Of a DNA stretch of 64,000 nucleotides, positions 16,431 to 25,903 are shown piece by piece (the stretch's first letter is position 1; the number at the start of each line of letters is the position of its first letter). Made by a program: the position numbers and the translations under genes. Source of the stretch: Bin5 sp965116395. GTDB lineage: Bacteria > Chloroflexota > Anaerolineae > Caldilineales > Caldilineaceae. A model generated the notes under the pieces. It made no database searches. It was not told the DNA's origin and saw nothing but the letters and a program-made list of their open reading frames with translations. The stretch spans positions 4,464,001 to 4,528,000 of the forward strand of contig OZ220684.1 of the NCBI GenBank assembly GCA_965116395.1. Reading direction: 5' to 3'.

Positions 16431-19403
16431 ATGGCAGAGCGCAACCCGTTCAATGAACTGTTGGAAGATCTGGATGAAGATGATTGGGAGCAGATAGAAG
16501 AAGAACTGCTTCACGAAGACAATGGCCCGAGCGAGCCGGGAACGCCGCGGCAGGGAGGCGGCAACGGCGGGCAAGGTGGAGGTGGAGGGCGCCTGCTGTG
16601 GTGGATGCTTGTGCCATTTCTCGTGCTGATTCTGTTCAACACAGTTCTTGGTTTTTTCACTGACTGGCTGTGGTATGACAGTCTTAATCTTACCTCCGTT
16701 TTCCTTACAAGGATTGGTGCGTCGCTCGGACTGTTCGCTGCCGGCGCGGTTGCCTTCTGGCTGATATTCGTGTTCAATGTTTTGCTGGTCCGACGCTTGA
16801 ACCCCCAGGGACTGGCTGACACGCCACTGATGGAGGCAATGCAGGCTGTCGGCGTCCGACTCACGCCGATCATTCTGTTGGCGGGCGCGTTTTTCGCCTT
16901 TTTCATGGGAACGGGGGCATCCTCGGCGTGGGAAGAGCTGCTGCTCTACTTTAACCAGCAGCCGTTTGGCATGACCGACCCCATTTTCGACCGTGATGTC
17001 AGCTTTTTCCTGTTCACTTTGCCAATCTGGCAGTTTCTGCGCGGCTGGCTGATGACGGCATTTGTTATCACACTGATCGGAACAGGGCTGGCGAGCGGGA
17101 TCGGCTGGAAGGGCTGGAGCGCGCCCGCTCCGGTGCGCGCGCATTTGAGCTTTTTGGGCGCGCTAGTCCTGCTATTGATTGCCTGGCAGTACCGGCTGGA
17201 CGCGTTGGGGCTTGTCTATAGCCACCGCGGCGCGGTCTTCGGCGCGGGATACACCGATGTTCATGCCCAACTGCCGGCGCTTAACATCCTGGTCTTCGTA
17301 ACAATTTTCGCGGCGTTGCTCTTGCTGATCAACGTCTTCTTGCAGCAGGCCTGGCGAGCGATTGTTGTCGTGATCGTCGGCTGGATTGCTATTTCCGCCC
17401 TGGCAGGCAACATCTACCCCAATTTGGTCCAACGATTCCAGGTCAACCCGAATGAGTTTACGCGCGAGCGGGAATACATTGGACACAATATCGAGTTTAC
17501 CCGCGCTGCGTTCGGTCTGGACATTATCGTAAACGAGAATTTCGACGCCGAGAGCGAGTTGACCGCTGAAGAACTGCTGAACCAACCCGATACGATTCGG
17601 AACATTCGCCTGTGGGATTACCGCCCTTTGCTCCAAACCTATAACCAGGTGCAGGCTTTGCGCCAGCAGTATCAGTTTACTGACATCGACATAGACCGCT
17701 ATGAGATTGAAGGTGAGCGGCGTCAGCTCATGCTTTCGGCGCGGGAACTGATTCCTGAACAGTTGGAGCAGCCCGCACAGACCTGGGTCAACCGTAAGCT
17801 TGTCTATACGCATGGCTACGGTGTAGCTGCGTCGCCTGTCGCCGAGATCACTCCGGACGGGTTGCCGACGTTTGTGCTGCAGGACCTTCCGGTCCAAGGT
17901 ATCTTGGAGGTAACACGGCCGCAGATTTACTTTGGCGAACGCACCAATGAGTACGTAATCGTCAAAACGGCGACTGAGGAGTTCGATTATCCTCGCGGTG
18001 AAGGCGGCAACGTCTTTACCACTTTCGAAGGAGATTCCGGGATCCCTATCGGCGGATTCCTTCCCCGTCTGGCTTTTGCGATTCAGTTCGCCGACGTGAA
18101 CTTGTTTATCAGCCAGGAGCTTACTTCCGAAAGCCAGATTCTGTGGCGGCGTAATATACTGCAGCGCACGCGGGAGGTAGCTCCTTTCTTGCGCTTCGAT
18201 TCCGACCCGTACATTGTGGTTGGCGGAGACGGTCACCTCTACTGGTTCCTTGATGCCTATACAGTCAGCGGTCGATTCCCCTATAGCGAGCCAAGCGAGT
18301 TTGGGACGAGGACGGTTCCGGCAGGATTCAACTACATTCGCAATCCGGTCAAGATCATAATAGACGCCTACACGGGCAAGATGGACTTCTATCTGGTAGA
18401 GCCGGATGAGCCGATCGCGGCCGCGTATGCTCGCATCTTCCCAGATCTCTTCACTCCATTCGAGGAGATGCCCGAGGACCTGAATGCGCACATCCGCTAC
18501 CCCAATGATCTGTTCAGCATCCAGGCCAGCGTTTTTCGTACCTACCAGATGACCGAACCGACCGACTTCTACAATCGCGAAGACGTTTGGGCGTGGCCGG
18601 AAGAGATTTTCGATAACCAGTCGCGACCGATGGAGCCGTACTACGTGCTGATGGAACTGCCCGGCAACGACGAGCTGGACTTTATCCAGATACTTCCCTT
18701 CACACCGGCCAATCGTGAGAACATGATCGCCTGGCTGGCTGCGCAGAACGATCCGGATAAATATGGTGAAATGCTCGTTTACCGCTTTGGTAAGGACTCG
18801 CTCGTTTTCGGCCCCAAACAGATTGAGGCTCGAATTGACCAGGATCCGGTGATCAGTTCGCAGCTCAGTCTTTGGAATCAACAGGGTAGCCAGGTTATCA
18901 GAGGAAACTTGCTGGTAATTCCAATCGGGGAGAGCCTTCTGTATGTCGAACCTCTCTATATTCAGGCTGCAACCGGTAAGATTCCGGAGCTCAAGCGCGT
19001 GATTCTCGCTACGTCAGAACGCGTCGTCATGGCTGAAAACCTTGGATTGGCGCTGGCGGAACAGTTTGGGCAGGACATTCTTGCGGAGGCGAAACTTGCG
19101 GAACTGGCGCTTACGGGGAACGGTGAGCTTCCGGCTGCAGTCTCTACAGAGTCGGAAGAAACCGGCGCAGTCAACTTGCTGGGGTCAACGCTCCAGGAGC
19201 TGATTCTGGAGGCGAATAGCAGTTACGGTCGGGCGCAGGACGCCTTGCTGGAAGGCGACTGGGCTGCTTACGGCGCTGAACTGGAATCGCTGCAGAGGGT
19301 CCTGGAACGGATGGTAGAGGTGAGTGGTATTTCACCTGATCCGACGCCCACGCCTCTGCCCTTGCCTACGCCGACGCCGGCACCTGAGGGAAATTCGGGT
19401 TAG
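16431..19403 (+). CDS. UPF0182 family large integral membrane protein
   Basis: A 990-residue membrane protein of the UPF0182 family, whose function is unknown. A very acidic N-terminus (LLEDLDEDDWEQIEEELLHEDN) and a Gly-rich linker lead into about seven transmembrane helices (residues 60-330). A long soluble, presumably extracytoplasmic region follows, with the family's conserved run: NIEFTRAAFGLD, TIRNIRLWDYRPLL, DIDRYEIEGERRQ and WVNRKLVYTHGYG, and later YFGERTNEYVIV and GGDGHLYWFLDAY. It ends in a Pro/Thr-rich tail (DPTPTPLPLPTPTP). Length and motif order are normal for the family. The ATG at 16431 follows AAGGA. Monocistronic. A long antisense frame across it is a coding shadow. Confidence 0.92.
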   Translation: MAERNPFNELLEDLDEDDWEQIEEELLHEDNGPSEPGTPRQGGGNGGQGGGGGRLLWWMLVPFLVLILFNTVLGFFTDWLWYDSLNLTSVFLTRIGASLGLFAAGAVAFWLIFVFNVLLVRRLNPQGLADTPLMEAMQAVGVRLTPIILLAGAFFAFFMGTGASSAWEELLLYFNQQPFGMTDPIFDRDVSFFLFTLPIWQFLRGWLMTAFVITLIGTGLASGIGWKGWSAPAPVRAHLSFLGALVLLLIAWQYRLDALGLVYSHRGAVFGAGYTDVHAQLPALNILVFVTIFAALLLLINVFLQQAWRAIVVVIVGWIAISALAGNIYPNLVQRFQVNPNEFTREREYIGHNIEFTRAAFGLDIIVNENFDAESELTAEELLNQPDTIRNIRLWDYRPLLQTYNQVQALRQQYQFTDIDIDRYEIEGERRQLMLSARELIPEQLEQPAQTWVNRKLVYTHGYGVAASPVAEITPDGLPTFVLQDLPVQGILEVTRPQIYFGERTNEYVIVKTATEEFDYPRGEGGNVFTTFEGDSGIPIGGFLPRLAFAIQFADVNLFISQELTSESQILWRRNILQRTREVAPFLRFDSDPYIVVGGDGHLYWFLDAYTVSGRFPYSEPSEFGTRTVPAGFNYIRNPVKIIIDAYTGKMDFYLVEPDEPIAAAYARIFPDLFTPFEEMPEDLNAHIRYPNDLFSIQASVFRTYQMTEPTDFYNREDVWAWPEEIFDNQSRPMEPYYVLMELPGNDELDFIQILPFTPANRENMIAWLAAQNDPDKYGEMLVYRFGKDSLVFGPKQIEARIDQDPVISSQLSLWNQQGSQVIRGNLLVIPIGESLLYVEPLYIQAATGKIPELKRVILATSERVVMAENLGLALAEQFGQDILAEAKLAELALTGNGELPAAVSTESEETGAVNLLGSTLQELILEANSSYGRAQDALLEGDWAAYGAELESLQRVLERMVEVSGISPDPTPTPLPLPTPTPAPEGNSG

Positions 19404-19828
19404 CATAGGGACTAGCCGGTGTCGGGCGCATACATTGACCTAACTCTTGGTTCTAAGTTTCGTGACTGTATTGCGAATGACCAGAGTGGTTGACACGATT
19501 ATCGTGAAGGGAATAGCTGCAAAGTCAAGCCGGCCACAGTTTGACTTTGCGCTAGTCTCGCGTTGAAGTAGACAAGTGTGAAGCGATGGCGTCGCCTCCA
19601 TACAGCGCGCGTCACGACCCGATATTGGGGCGGCCCAATGGATACACTGAGGCACTGTCTGCGGCAGGCTTGAGAAGAGATCTGGTCGTATTGACCAAGC
19701 AAATTGATCTAGAATGCAGCGATCTCACTGAAGTGTCCGTGGTAGATTCTTCTTGAGCGTAATTAGTCCTGGTATCAGGACAGTAACCGAACTTGAGTGA
19801 ACCTCAACCAATTCGAGGTAATCATAAA
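19404..19828. other. Intergenic region with no recognised feature
   Basis: About 425 nt between the UPF0182 stop and the DinB-like start. It must hold the promoter for the downstream pair, but no hexamer pair stands out. No repeat copy or RNA gene is present. Confidence 0.4.
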
Positions 19829-20359
19829 ATGACTGAGGATCTGTCCTCACCACCGCCAACAGTTCAGGATGTCCTGGAAAGTACTGAGAGAGAATGGACC
19901 GCGTTACAGGCGTCATTCTCGGATTTGGACGACAGCCAGATGACGGTCGCCGGCGCTGAGGGATGGTCGGTCAAGGACGAGCTTGCGCATGTGGCAGCAT
20001 GGGCGAGGGGACTGGCTGCCTTGGTGAGAAAGCAAAGGCGCTATCCGCCGATGGGCCTGCCGGAGGACGCCGCCCCAAACAAGGTCGGAATCGAGAATAT
20101 TAATCAGAGGATTTTCGAGCGGAATCGAGACCGGTCGCTGGATGAGGTGTTGGCCGAGCTTGAGGCCGCGCACCTGGATGCCCTAAGTGCCATCTCTGAA
20201 TTGTCCGATGAAGATCTGTTGCGCCCCTTTGACGACTACCAACCCCAGGACAGGCGTCCTGACGGCCACATACCTATTTTGTGGCTGATTGCCGGCAACA
20301 CATACGGGCACTATGCTGAGCACAGAAAAACCATCACCGATTTGTGGAGCAAGACATGA
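19829..20359 (+). CDS. DinB-like / ClbS-DfsB family four-helix protein
   Basis: A 176-residue protein of the DinB/YfiT-like four-helix-bundle superfamily, closest in layout to ClbS/DfsB: VQDVLESTEREWTALQASF, then GWSVKDELAHVAAWARG and, near the C-terminus, GNTYGHYAEHRKTI. The histidines in ELAHVAAW and GHYAEH are the usual metal-site positions. Members act as thiol-dependent transferases or resistance factors; the substrate here is unknown. The ATG at 19829 is preferred because GAGGT lies 9 nt upstream; a TTG 12 codons earlier is possible. Its stop overlaps the next gene (ATGA), so the two are translationally coupled. Confidence 0.78.
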   Translation: MTEDLSSPPPTVQDVLESTEREWTALQASFSDLDDSQMTVAGAEGWSVKDELAHVAAWARGLAALVRKQRRYPPMGLPEDAAPNKVGIENINQRIFERNRDRSLDEVLAELEAAHLDALSAISELSDEDLLRPFDDYQPQDRRPDGHIPILWLIAGNTYGHYAEHRKTITDLWSKT

Positions 20360-21243
20360 GCGCGAAGAGGAAGGTTGTCGTTACAGGCGCATCGGGTTAC
20401 ATCGCAAGTCTGTTGCTGCCCGAATTTCGCGAGCGGTACGACCTCACCTTGTTGGACGTGAAGACTGCTGACCGCGACGGAAACGAGGTGGAAGGGGTTC
20501 AGATCGCCGACCTGATGCAACGCGATCGGGACAGCTACCGCCATCACTTCAGCGGCGCCGATACCATCGTCCACTTGGGGTTTACGCAAGCGGCTGACAA
20601 GTCTGATTCAGTCCAGGACTTTTACGCTGAATTGTCCAATGTGGAAATGGCATTCCACGTTTACCAGACGGCCCTGGAAGAGGGCGTGCGGCGTGTAGTC
20701 GTGGCCAGCTCCAACCATGCTGCGGACTACTATGAGCCACTGATTCTTGATAAGAAGTGGGACATTGTAACGCCGGAAATGAGACCGTTTTCCGACAACT
20801 TCTATGGCTGGGCCAAAGAGGCCTATGAACATCTTGGATTTGTCTTTGCAGTGGGGCGGCTGCAGTTTCGCGGGGTAGACGCCGAGGAAGGTTCGAACCA
20901 TTCTCTCGAAAACGTGCAGGTCCGAATCGGCGGTCCCAGGGAGGACGATTTGGACCGAATCGAGCCCGGCGACTTGCGGCGGATGATCAGGGGCCTGGGC
21001 GTTTACATAAGCCAGCGCGACCTGCAGCAGCTGTTCATCAAGAGCATCGAAGTCGAGGACATTGGCGACGAACAGGACGTCCCGTTTCAGGTGTTCTATG
21101 GAATCAGCGGTAATTCCCAGGCTTTCTGGAGTATCGTTAACGCACGCAAGGTGATCGGATACGAGCCGGAGGACAACAGCGAGTACCGATTCAGCGACCA
21201 GATACATGATCATGTCCGGGCCGCGCACGAAAAAGAGCAGTAA
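20356..21243 (+). CDS. NAD-dependent epimerase/dehydratase-like SDR protein
   Basis: Extended short-chain dehydrogenase of 295 residues. The nucleotide-binding motif VVVTGASGYIASLL is at the N-terminus, with DLTLLDV giving the acidic residue that favours NAD. Catalytic residues are visible as SSN (around 114) and the YxxxK of NFYGWAKEAYE. The protein resembles uronate dehydrogenase/sugar epimerase-like members, but the C-terminal half has no diagnostic motif, so the substrate is open. The ATG at 20356 overlaps the previous stop by 4 nt and has GGAG 6 nt upstream. It converges on the penicillin acylase gene, leaving only 24 nt between stops. Confidence 0.85.
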   Translation: MSAKRKVVVTGASGYIASLLLPEFRERYDLTLLDVKTADRDGNEVEGVQIADLMQRDRDSYRHHFSGADTIVHLGFTQAADKSDSVQDFYAELSNVEMAFHVYQTALEEGVRRVVVASSNHAADYYEPLILDKKWDIVTPEMRPFSDNFYGWAKEAYEHLGFVFAVGRLQFRGVDAEEGSNHSLENVQVRIGGPREDDLDRIEPGDLRRMIRGLGVYISQRDLQQLFIKSIEVEDIGDEQDVPFQVFYGISGNSQAFWSIVNARKVIGYEPEDNSEYRFSDQIHDHVRAAHEKEQ

Positions 21244-21267
21244 ATTCAGTTGTAGCAATAGACGGCC

Positions 21268-23643
21268 CTAGACCGCAGGTTCGAGCACGGCGACCGTGTG
21301 GGCATCGTCCAGCGCGTTCTCGCCGCCCAAGGCAAGAAAGTGGTAGCGGCCTGCCAGCCACTCCTCCAGTTGGTCGCAGTAATGATCTGAACCGGGATGC
21401 CCGGACTGGCCCTGTGACTCGACAGCCCACATCCCGTCTTCACTCAGGTCGCTGATGAGCCTGTAGTTTGCCCCCGTCGGAGCCCCCCAGTTTGGATCGA
21501 ACCCAGTATTGCAGACGGTCACACCGTTGCCGCCCACAGGCAGGCCGCCGCGGTCGAGCAGTGTGCCCAGATCGCCTCGACCCGACAGGACGTGGCGCAG
21601 TTGGACTTTATGCAGTTTCCCCCATGCCCAATCGGACATTTCTGGCCCCAACCGGCTCTCAATCTCTGCCAAAGCAGTTGTTAGCGCGTCGACCATAGAG
21701 TTTTCTCGATCTGAGTCACTACCAAACCAGTCGGCGACGTTCTCGTATATCAAGGCCCCCGCCAGGCCGCCGCAAGTGCCGGAGAGCGCAGCCGCCAGTT
21801 CTTCCTCAAACCTCTCGGCGGCGACGTTGCTGCACCAGTTATTGAAAAAGACTTCGAATATCAGAGCAGGGGCCGAGTCAGGCGCCATGTTGTGATCCCA
21901 GGCGTGCAGCAGGCCTGCCGCTTCGAGGACACGGGACTCGCTGGTTTTCTGCAGAACGGGCACCAGTCCCGGTAAGGCTTCATCGGCTCGTAATGTGCGC
22001 GTATCCTGTTGCATCTCCGCAAAGGTTTCCATGGAAAATCCGTCGTGCGCTTCGATCATTTGGCGGATTCGACGCGCCCTGTGCCCGCTCGCCCAAGTTC
22101 CGGACAGCGGGTAGGGGAAGTCGTCGGGAGCGACCCGGTTATTGGCGGTGGCAACCCAGCCCCGGTCGGGGTCTTGAAGACGCGGCATCTGTTCGAATGG
22201 GATGGCGCCCTGCCACTGGTGGGCAGGATCCCAACCCGGCCGGTATCCCCGTTCCCAGACTCTTCTAACGGGTATGCCGCCGACGGCCTGGTAGCCGAAA
22301 TGTCCACTCGTGTCGGCAACGACTAAGCTCCAGGTGGGCACGCGCCATGTACGCGTCGCCGCGCGCAGTTCTTCGACAGAACCGGCGCGGTCGATTCCCA
22401 ATAGTGATGTGAGCCAACCACAATCGGAATGGCCCAGCCAGCGCAAGGATACGGGGCCGGTTGATGATGCTTCGGGAGGCAGGATTTCGTCAACGATGGG
22501 GCCATTGCGAGAAAAACGGACTGTTTTGCGGATCGAGCGTTCGCCCCGAACTTGGATCGTTTCCTCCAGCGTGCGCTCCGGTTCCCACTCGGCGTCGTAA
22601 AGGAAGCAACCGGGCTTTAGGTGACTTGTCCGCTCCTCGTAAAGGTCGCGTTGCGAACAGATGTTGTTCGTAATGCCCCAGGCGACGTGCCGGTTGCGCC
22701 CGAACATGACCGCGGGCATGCCGGCGTAAGCCATGCCGGCTACGTCAAAAGAGCCGCCTGTCAGCTGCACCTCGTACCAGCAGGAGACGGCGGCAAAGGC
22801 GATATGTGGGTCACTAGCGACCATTGGCAGCCCTGACCGCGTGCGGGCGCCGCCCACAACCCAGTTGTTGCTGCCTTCGCCCTCCTGTGGGTCGCCCACA
22901 GTCGCGCCGACGGCGGCAGTGCCGCTCTCTGCGGCGGGGTAGGAGCCGGCTGGCAAGATGCTTTCTGCTTCGGCCTCACCGGTGAGAAAGGCTTGATACA
23001 GGTTGTCGTCATCAAGTGCCCTGCTGGCCATTTCAGGCCCGACGATCACGGGGAAGCGGACCGTCAGATAGTATCTGAATTCGGCGGCGATCGCGAGGCA
23101 GTCGACTGGCAGCCACTCTTCCGGCTCGTAGTCCAGCAGCGCGAACTCGACCGGCAGGTTGGCGCTTGATTGTTCGATCAGAACGTTTACACCGTCGGAG
23201 AACTTTTGCAGCAGCGTGCGTGTTTCAGCCGGCGTGGATTTCCATTCAGAGGCGGCAATGCGGTTGAGCCCGATAGTGCGCGCAACCGTGTCCAGCTGCA
23301 CACCGTCCTGGCCCAGGATTTCCGCCAGGCGACCGTGGCCTCTGCGCCTCAGATAATCCAGCTGAAATAGCCGGTCCTGGGCCATGGCATATCCAAAGCC
23401 GAAGAAGAGGTCCTCGTCACTTTCGGCAAGAATGTGCGGGACGCCCCAACGGTTGCGGGCGATGCGGGTAGTCGCGTTCACCCTGGTCGGACGAACCAGA
23501 TTCGGATCGGGGCACCGACGCCTGGTTTCTGCCTTCCACCACTGGTCGAACTCCGCACTCGACAAGCCGTTTGCGTTACAGAGGGTGGCTATGGATTCGC
23601 CCGCGCCAAGTCGTTTCAGCAGTTCTGTGGAGTTGACTGCCAT
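21268..23643 (-). CDS. Penicillin acylase family protein (N-terminal nucleophile hydrolase)
   Basis: Hydrolyses an amide bond, possibly in acyl-homoserine lactones, beta-lactam-like or other acylated amines. The family normally matures by self-cleavage in front of a catalytic Ser. Here that residue is Ser258 in GEGSNNWVVGG. Other landmarks are DRWGVPH-like RNRWGVPHI, the alpha-chain region FFGFGYAMAQDRLFQLD, PMVASDPHI, the MPAVMFGRNRHVAWGITN run and VATANNR. The protein begins MAVNSTELLKRLGAGESIA with about 45 polar residues and no signal peptide, whereas most family members are exported. GGAGG 9 nt before the ATG supports the start. Length (791 aa) is normal. Confidence 0.9.
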   Translation of the reverse strand: MAVNSTELLKRLGAGESIATLCNANGLSSAEFDQWWKAETRRRCPDPNLVRPTRVNATTRIARNRWGVPHILAESDEDLFFGFGYAMAQDRLFQLDYLRRRGHGRLAEILGQDGVQLDTVARTIGLNRIAASEWKSTPAETRTLLQKFSDGVNVLIEQSSANLPVEFALLDYEPEEWLPVDCLAIAAEFRYYLTVRFPVIVGPEMASRALDDDNLYQAFLTGEAEAESILPAGSYPAAESGTAAVGATVGDPQEGEGSNNWVVGGARTRSGLPMVASDPHIAFAAVSCWYEVQLTGGSFDVAGMAYAGMPAVMFGRNRHVAWGITNNICSQRDLYEERTSHLKPGCFLYDAEWEPERTLEETIQVRGERSIRKTVRFSRNGPIVDEILPPEASSTGPVSLRWLGHSDCGWLTSLLGIDRAGSVEELRAATRTWRVPTWSLVVADTSGHFGYQAVGGIPVRRVWERGYRPGWDPAHQWQGAIPFEQMPRLQDPDRGWVATANNRVAPDDFPYPLSGTWASGHRARRIRQMIEAHDGFSMETFAEMQQDTRTLRADEALPGLVPVLQKTSESRVLEAAGLLHAWDHNMAPDSAPALIFEVFFNNWCSNVAAERFEEELAAALSGTCGGLAGALIYENVADWFGSDSDRENSMVDALTTALAEIESRLGPEMSDWAWGKLHKVQLRHVLSGRGDLGTLLDRGGLPVGGNGVTVCNTGFDPNWGAPTGANYRLISDLSEDGMWAVESQGQSGHPGSDHYCDQLEEWLAGRYHFLALGGENALDDAHTVAVLEPAV

Positions 23644-23746
23644 GTGAAATTCCTCCCGGGAAATGGGGTGTTCAGTCGGGAATCGCTGGGACTGCCGGGG
23701 GGAAATAGTGCCTGTAGCTTTGCGGTTGGAAGATGTGAGATATGCA

Positions 23747-23770
23747 AAGAACCTCCTGACGGAGGTTCTT
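23747..23770 (-). terminator. Hairpin terminator after the tRNA cluster
   Basis: AAGAACCTCC-tgac-GGAGGTTCTT is a perfect 10-bp inverted repeat starting 14 nt past the 3' end of tRNA-Arg. On the minus strand the stem runs into TTCTTTGC, a modest U-rich tail. It probably ends transcription of the serS-tRNA unit or of the tRNA cluster. Confidence 0.6.
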
Positions 23771-23784
23771 GCGACGGAACTGTG

Positions 23785-23858
23785 CGCGCCAGGCAGGACT
23801 CGAACCTGCGACCTTCGCCTCCGCAGGGCGACGCTCTAATCCACTGAGCTACTGGCGC
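23785..23858 (-). tRNA. tRNA-Arg (anticodon GCG)
   Basis: Cloverleaf on the minus strand: acceptor GCGCCAG/CTGGCGC, D-arm TAGCTCAGTGGATTAGAG, anticodon stem TCGCC/GGCGA with loop CTGCGGA, and T-arm CAGGTTCGAGTCCTG. The anticodon reads GCG, which decodes CGC (Arg). Discriminator G. CCA is not encoded. Bacteria more often have ACG for this box; the GCG reading follows directly from the loop. Confidence 0.93.
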
Positions 23859-23862
23859 ATAA

Positions 23863-23955
<93 letters not shown>

Positions 23956-23977
23956 ATTCTGTAAATGTTGGCTGTAC

Positions 23978-24068
<91 letters not shown>

Positions 24069-24262
24069 GGGCCAGGACTCGCCAGCCATTGACCGGATCA
24101 GTATATACGCGATGCAATCAGCGTGTCAAATAATGCGGGCCAGCTCCAGGCAGAAGGTATGCTGCGTTCAGCGACCGCGGGCCAAGGGGCGTATCAGGAT
24201 ACAACAGGATTCCACCCTTGTCTATAGGAGGGACCGTATGGCCTGAAACCTTGCCCTATACA

Positions 24263-25543
24263 TCATCCAATTTCCAATTCGCCGCCCAGATAGCTGTCCA
24301 GTACTTCGGGCAGTTTGATGCTGCCATCGGCCCGCTGGTAGTTCTCCATAAGCGCGATGATCACTCGAGGCAGGGCCAGTCCCGAGCCGTTTAGTGTATA
24401 GACGAATTCCGGTCTCGCCCCTTCGCGCGGACGGTAGCGAATGTTTGCGCGCCGCGCCTGAAAATCGCGGAAGAGCGAACAGGAGCTGACTTCCAGCCAC
24501 TCCTGGCAGCCCGCGGCCCAAACTTCCAGGTCATACTTGATGGAGGCAACGAACGAGAGGTCGCCGGTGGCGATAGCGACCCTCCTGTATGGCAGATTAA
24601 GCCGTTCCAACAGGACCTCGGCGGCGCGGGTGAGCTTTTCCAGTTCGTCTCTTCCCGCCTCCGGCTCGACGAACTTCACCATCTCGACCTTCTGGAACTG
24701 ATGCACACGTTTTATGCCGCGCACATCCTTGCCAGCCGACATTTTTTCACGGCGGAAGCAGGGCGTGCTGGCGACGTAATTGAGCGGCAGCGTGCCTGGT
24801 TCCAAAATTTCGTCGCGGTGCAGGTTGGTTACCGATACCTCGGCTGTGGGGATGAACCAGTAGTCCTCTTCAGCATCGCGGTACAGGTTGTCGCCGAATT
24901 TGGGCAGGTTGCCGGTGCCCTCCATCGCGTGTCCGCGCACCATCATGGGCGGGTACACCTCGGTGAAGCCGTGCTCGTTTATGTGTACCTCAAGAAACCA
25001 GTTTGACAGAACGCGTTGCAGGCGAGCGCCGGCCCCTTTGAGGAAGTAGGCCCGACTGCCGGCCGCGGCGATGCCGCGTTCGAAGTCGATAATGTCCAAC
25101 TGTGTACCCAAGTCCCAGTGAGGCAGAGGGGTAAAGTCGAACTTGGGCATATCGCCCCATTGGGTAAGGACGACATTCCCCTCTTCATCAGGCGCAACGG
25201 GAACGTCGGGGTCGGGCAGATTGGGGATGCGCATCATGGCGTCGTGGAGGGCGCCGTCGACGCGACGCAGCTCTTCATCAATCTGCGAAATTTCATCACC
25301 TATTTGGCTCATTCGCTGTTTGAGCGCGTTAGCCTCTTCGGCTTTCTTTTCGCGGAAGAGGGCGCCGATCTGTTTGGAACCAGTGTTGCGCTCTTCACGC
25401 AGTTTCTCCCCTTGCTGTAACAGGTTTCGCCGCTCGCCGTCCAACTGCAGTGCCAACTGCCAGGGTGCATCGACGTCATTAAGCTTTATCATCGCCTCGG
25501 CCAGGGCAGGTTGGTTCTCACGCATCCATCGAATATCCAGCAT
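24263..25543 (-). CDS. serS: Seryl-tRNA synthetase
   Basis: Class II synthetase charging tRNA-Ser. The N-terminal 110 residues form the long antiparallel coiled-coil arm that grips the variable arm of tRNA-Ser (REERNTGSKQIGALFREKK...QIDEELRRVDGALHDAMM). The catalytic core carries motif 1 (GFTEVYPPMMV), the TAE triplet in FIPTAEVSVTN, motif 2 FRREKMSAGKDVRGIKRVHQF and motif 3 LNGSGLALPRVIIALMEN. The ATG at 25543 (426 aa) is fixed by CAGGAG 6 nt upstream; an earlier in-frame start adds only 15 residues of no family relevance. Expression is predicted to be controlled by the T-box leader directly upstream, and two tRNA-Ser genes lie directly downstream. Confidence 0.97.
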   Translation of the reverse strand: MLDIRWMRENQPALAEAMIKLNDVDAPWQLALQLDGERRNLLQQGEKLREERNTGSKQIGALFREKKAEEANALKQRMSQIGDEISQIDEELRRVDGALHDAMMRIPNLPDPDVPVAPDEEGNVVLTQWGDMPKFDFTPLPHWDLGTQLDIIDFERGIAAAGSRAYFLKGAGARLQRVLSNWFLEVHINEHGFTEVYPPMMVRGHAMEGTGNLPKFGDNLYRDAEEDYWFIPTAEVSVTNLHRDEILEPGTLPLNYVASTPCFRREKMSAGKDVRGIKRVHQFQKVEMVKFVEPEAGRDELEKLTRAAEVLLERLNLPYRRVAIATGDLSFVASIKYDLEVWAAGCQEWLEVSSCSLFRDFQARRANIRYRPREGARPEFVYTLNGSGLALPRVIIALMENYQRADGSIKLPEVLDSYLGGELEIG

Positions 25544-25599
25544 TTCAAGCTCCTGCAGAGTAGTTGTTCGGCGACGATTGGCCGTCACCCGCCAAAATA

Positions 25600-25630
25600 G
25601 AAAATCCTCTCGCCGGTTCAGGACGAGAGG
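25600..25630 (-). terminator. Regulated terminator of the serS T-box
   Basis: Stem CCTCTCG/CGAGAGG with an 11-nt loop, then a short T-run on the minus strand, 57 nt before the serS ATG. Its 5' arm directly follows the T-box core sequence, so tRNA-stabilised antitermination would prevent it forming. Confidence 0.8.
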
Positions 25631-25830
25631 ACCCGTGGTGCCACCTGAGTTCGCAGACTAAAATGTCTGCCTCATTGCGCCGTTAACGGGGCGGTACCGT
25701 CCGGCATTTTGGTGCCGGATGCTCGTGGGGCGCTATGCCGTTCGTGTCCTGTTGCCTCGCAGCGGCCGGCAACTCTCTGTAAGGTCGAGCGAACGGTCCA
25801 TTTCCCCAGTTACAGCAATAATTAATCCTG
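25600..25830 (-). promoter_or_regulatory. T-box leader of serS (transcription-attenuation riboswitch)
   Basis: On the minus strand the leader holds the T-box core GGTGGCACCACGGGT (25645-25631), preceded by a stem III hairpin GCAGAC-attta-GTCTGC. It is followed by the terminator stem CCTCTCG...CGAGAGG plus TTTTC (25630-25600). The core's UGGC would pair with GCCA, i.e. a tRNA with discriminator G73, as both nearby tRNA-Ser genes have. In stem I, GGAT/ATCC and TGGGG/CCCCA helices leave AGC (25723-25721, followed by A) unpaired on the 3' side. This is a good specifier candidate for tRNA-Ser(GCU). Uncharged tRNA-Ser would stabilise the antiterminator and turn serS on. The element itself is sure; the specifier is inference. 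Confidence 0.9.
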
Positions 25831-25841
25831 GTGAGCGCAGC

Positions 25842-25868
25842 GTATCACAAGCCACTAATCTGTGTCAA
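25842..25868 (-). promoter_or_regulatory. Promoter of the serS T-box transcript
   Basis: On the minus strand a perfect -35 TTGACA (25868-25863) is followed after 15-17 nt by TGATAC or the overlapping ATACGC as -10. Initiation from it would start the RNA close to the 5' end of the T-box stem I. Confidence 0.5.
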
Positions 25869-25903
25869 TTTTCGTCTTGGCGGCCGCAGTAGTGAGACCG
25901 AGG

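Noticed and set aside
17172..18881. Long antisense frame (569 codons) across the UPF0182 gene
   Set aside because: It is a shadow of the strong coding bias of the plus-strand gene. It has no ribosome site or recognisable domain, and the sense frame is a clear family member.
19691..19715. TTGACC...TAGAAT as the promoter of the DinB-like gene
   Set aside because: The spacing is 13 nt, too short for a working -35/-10 pair.
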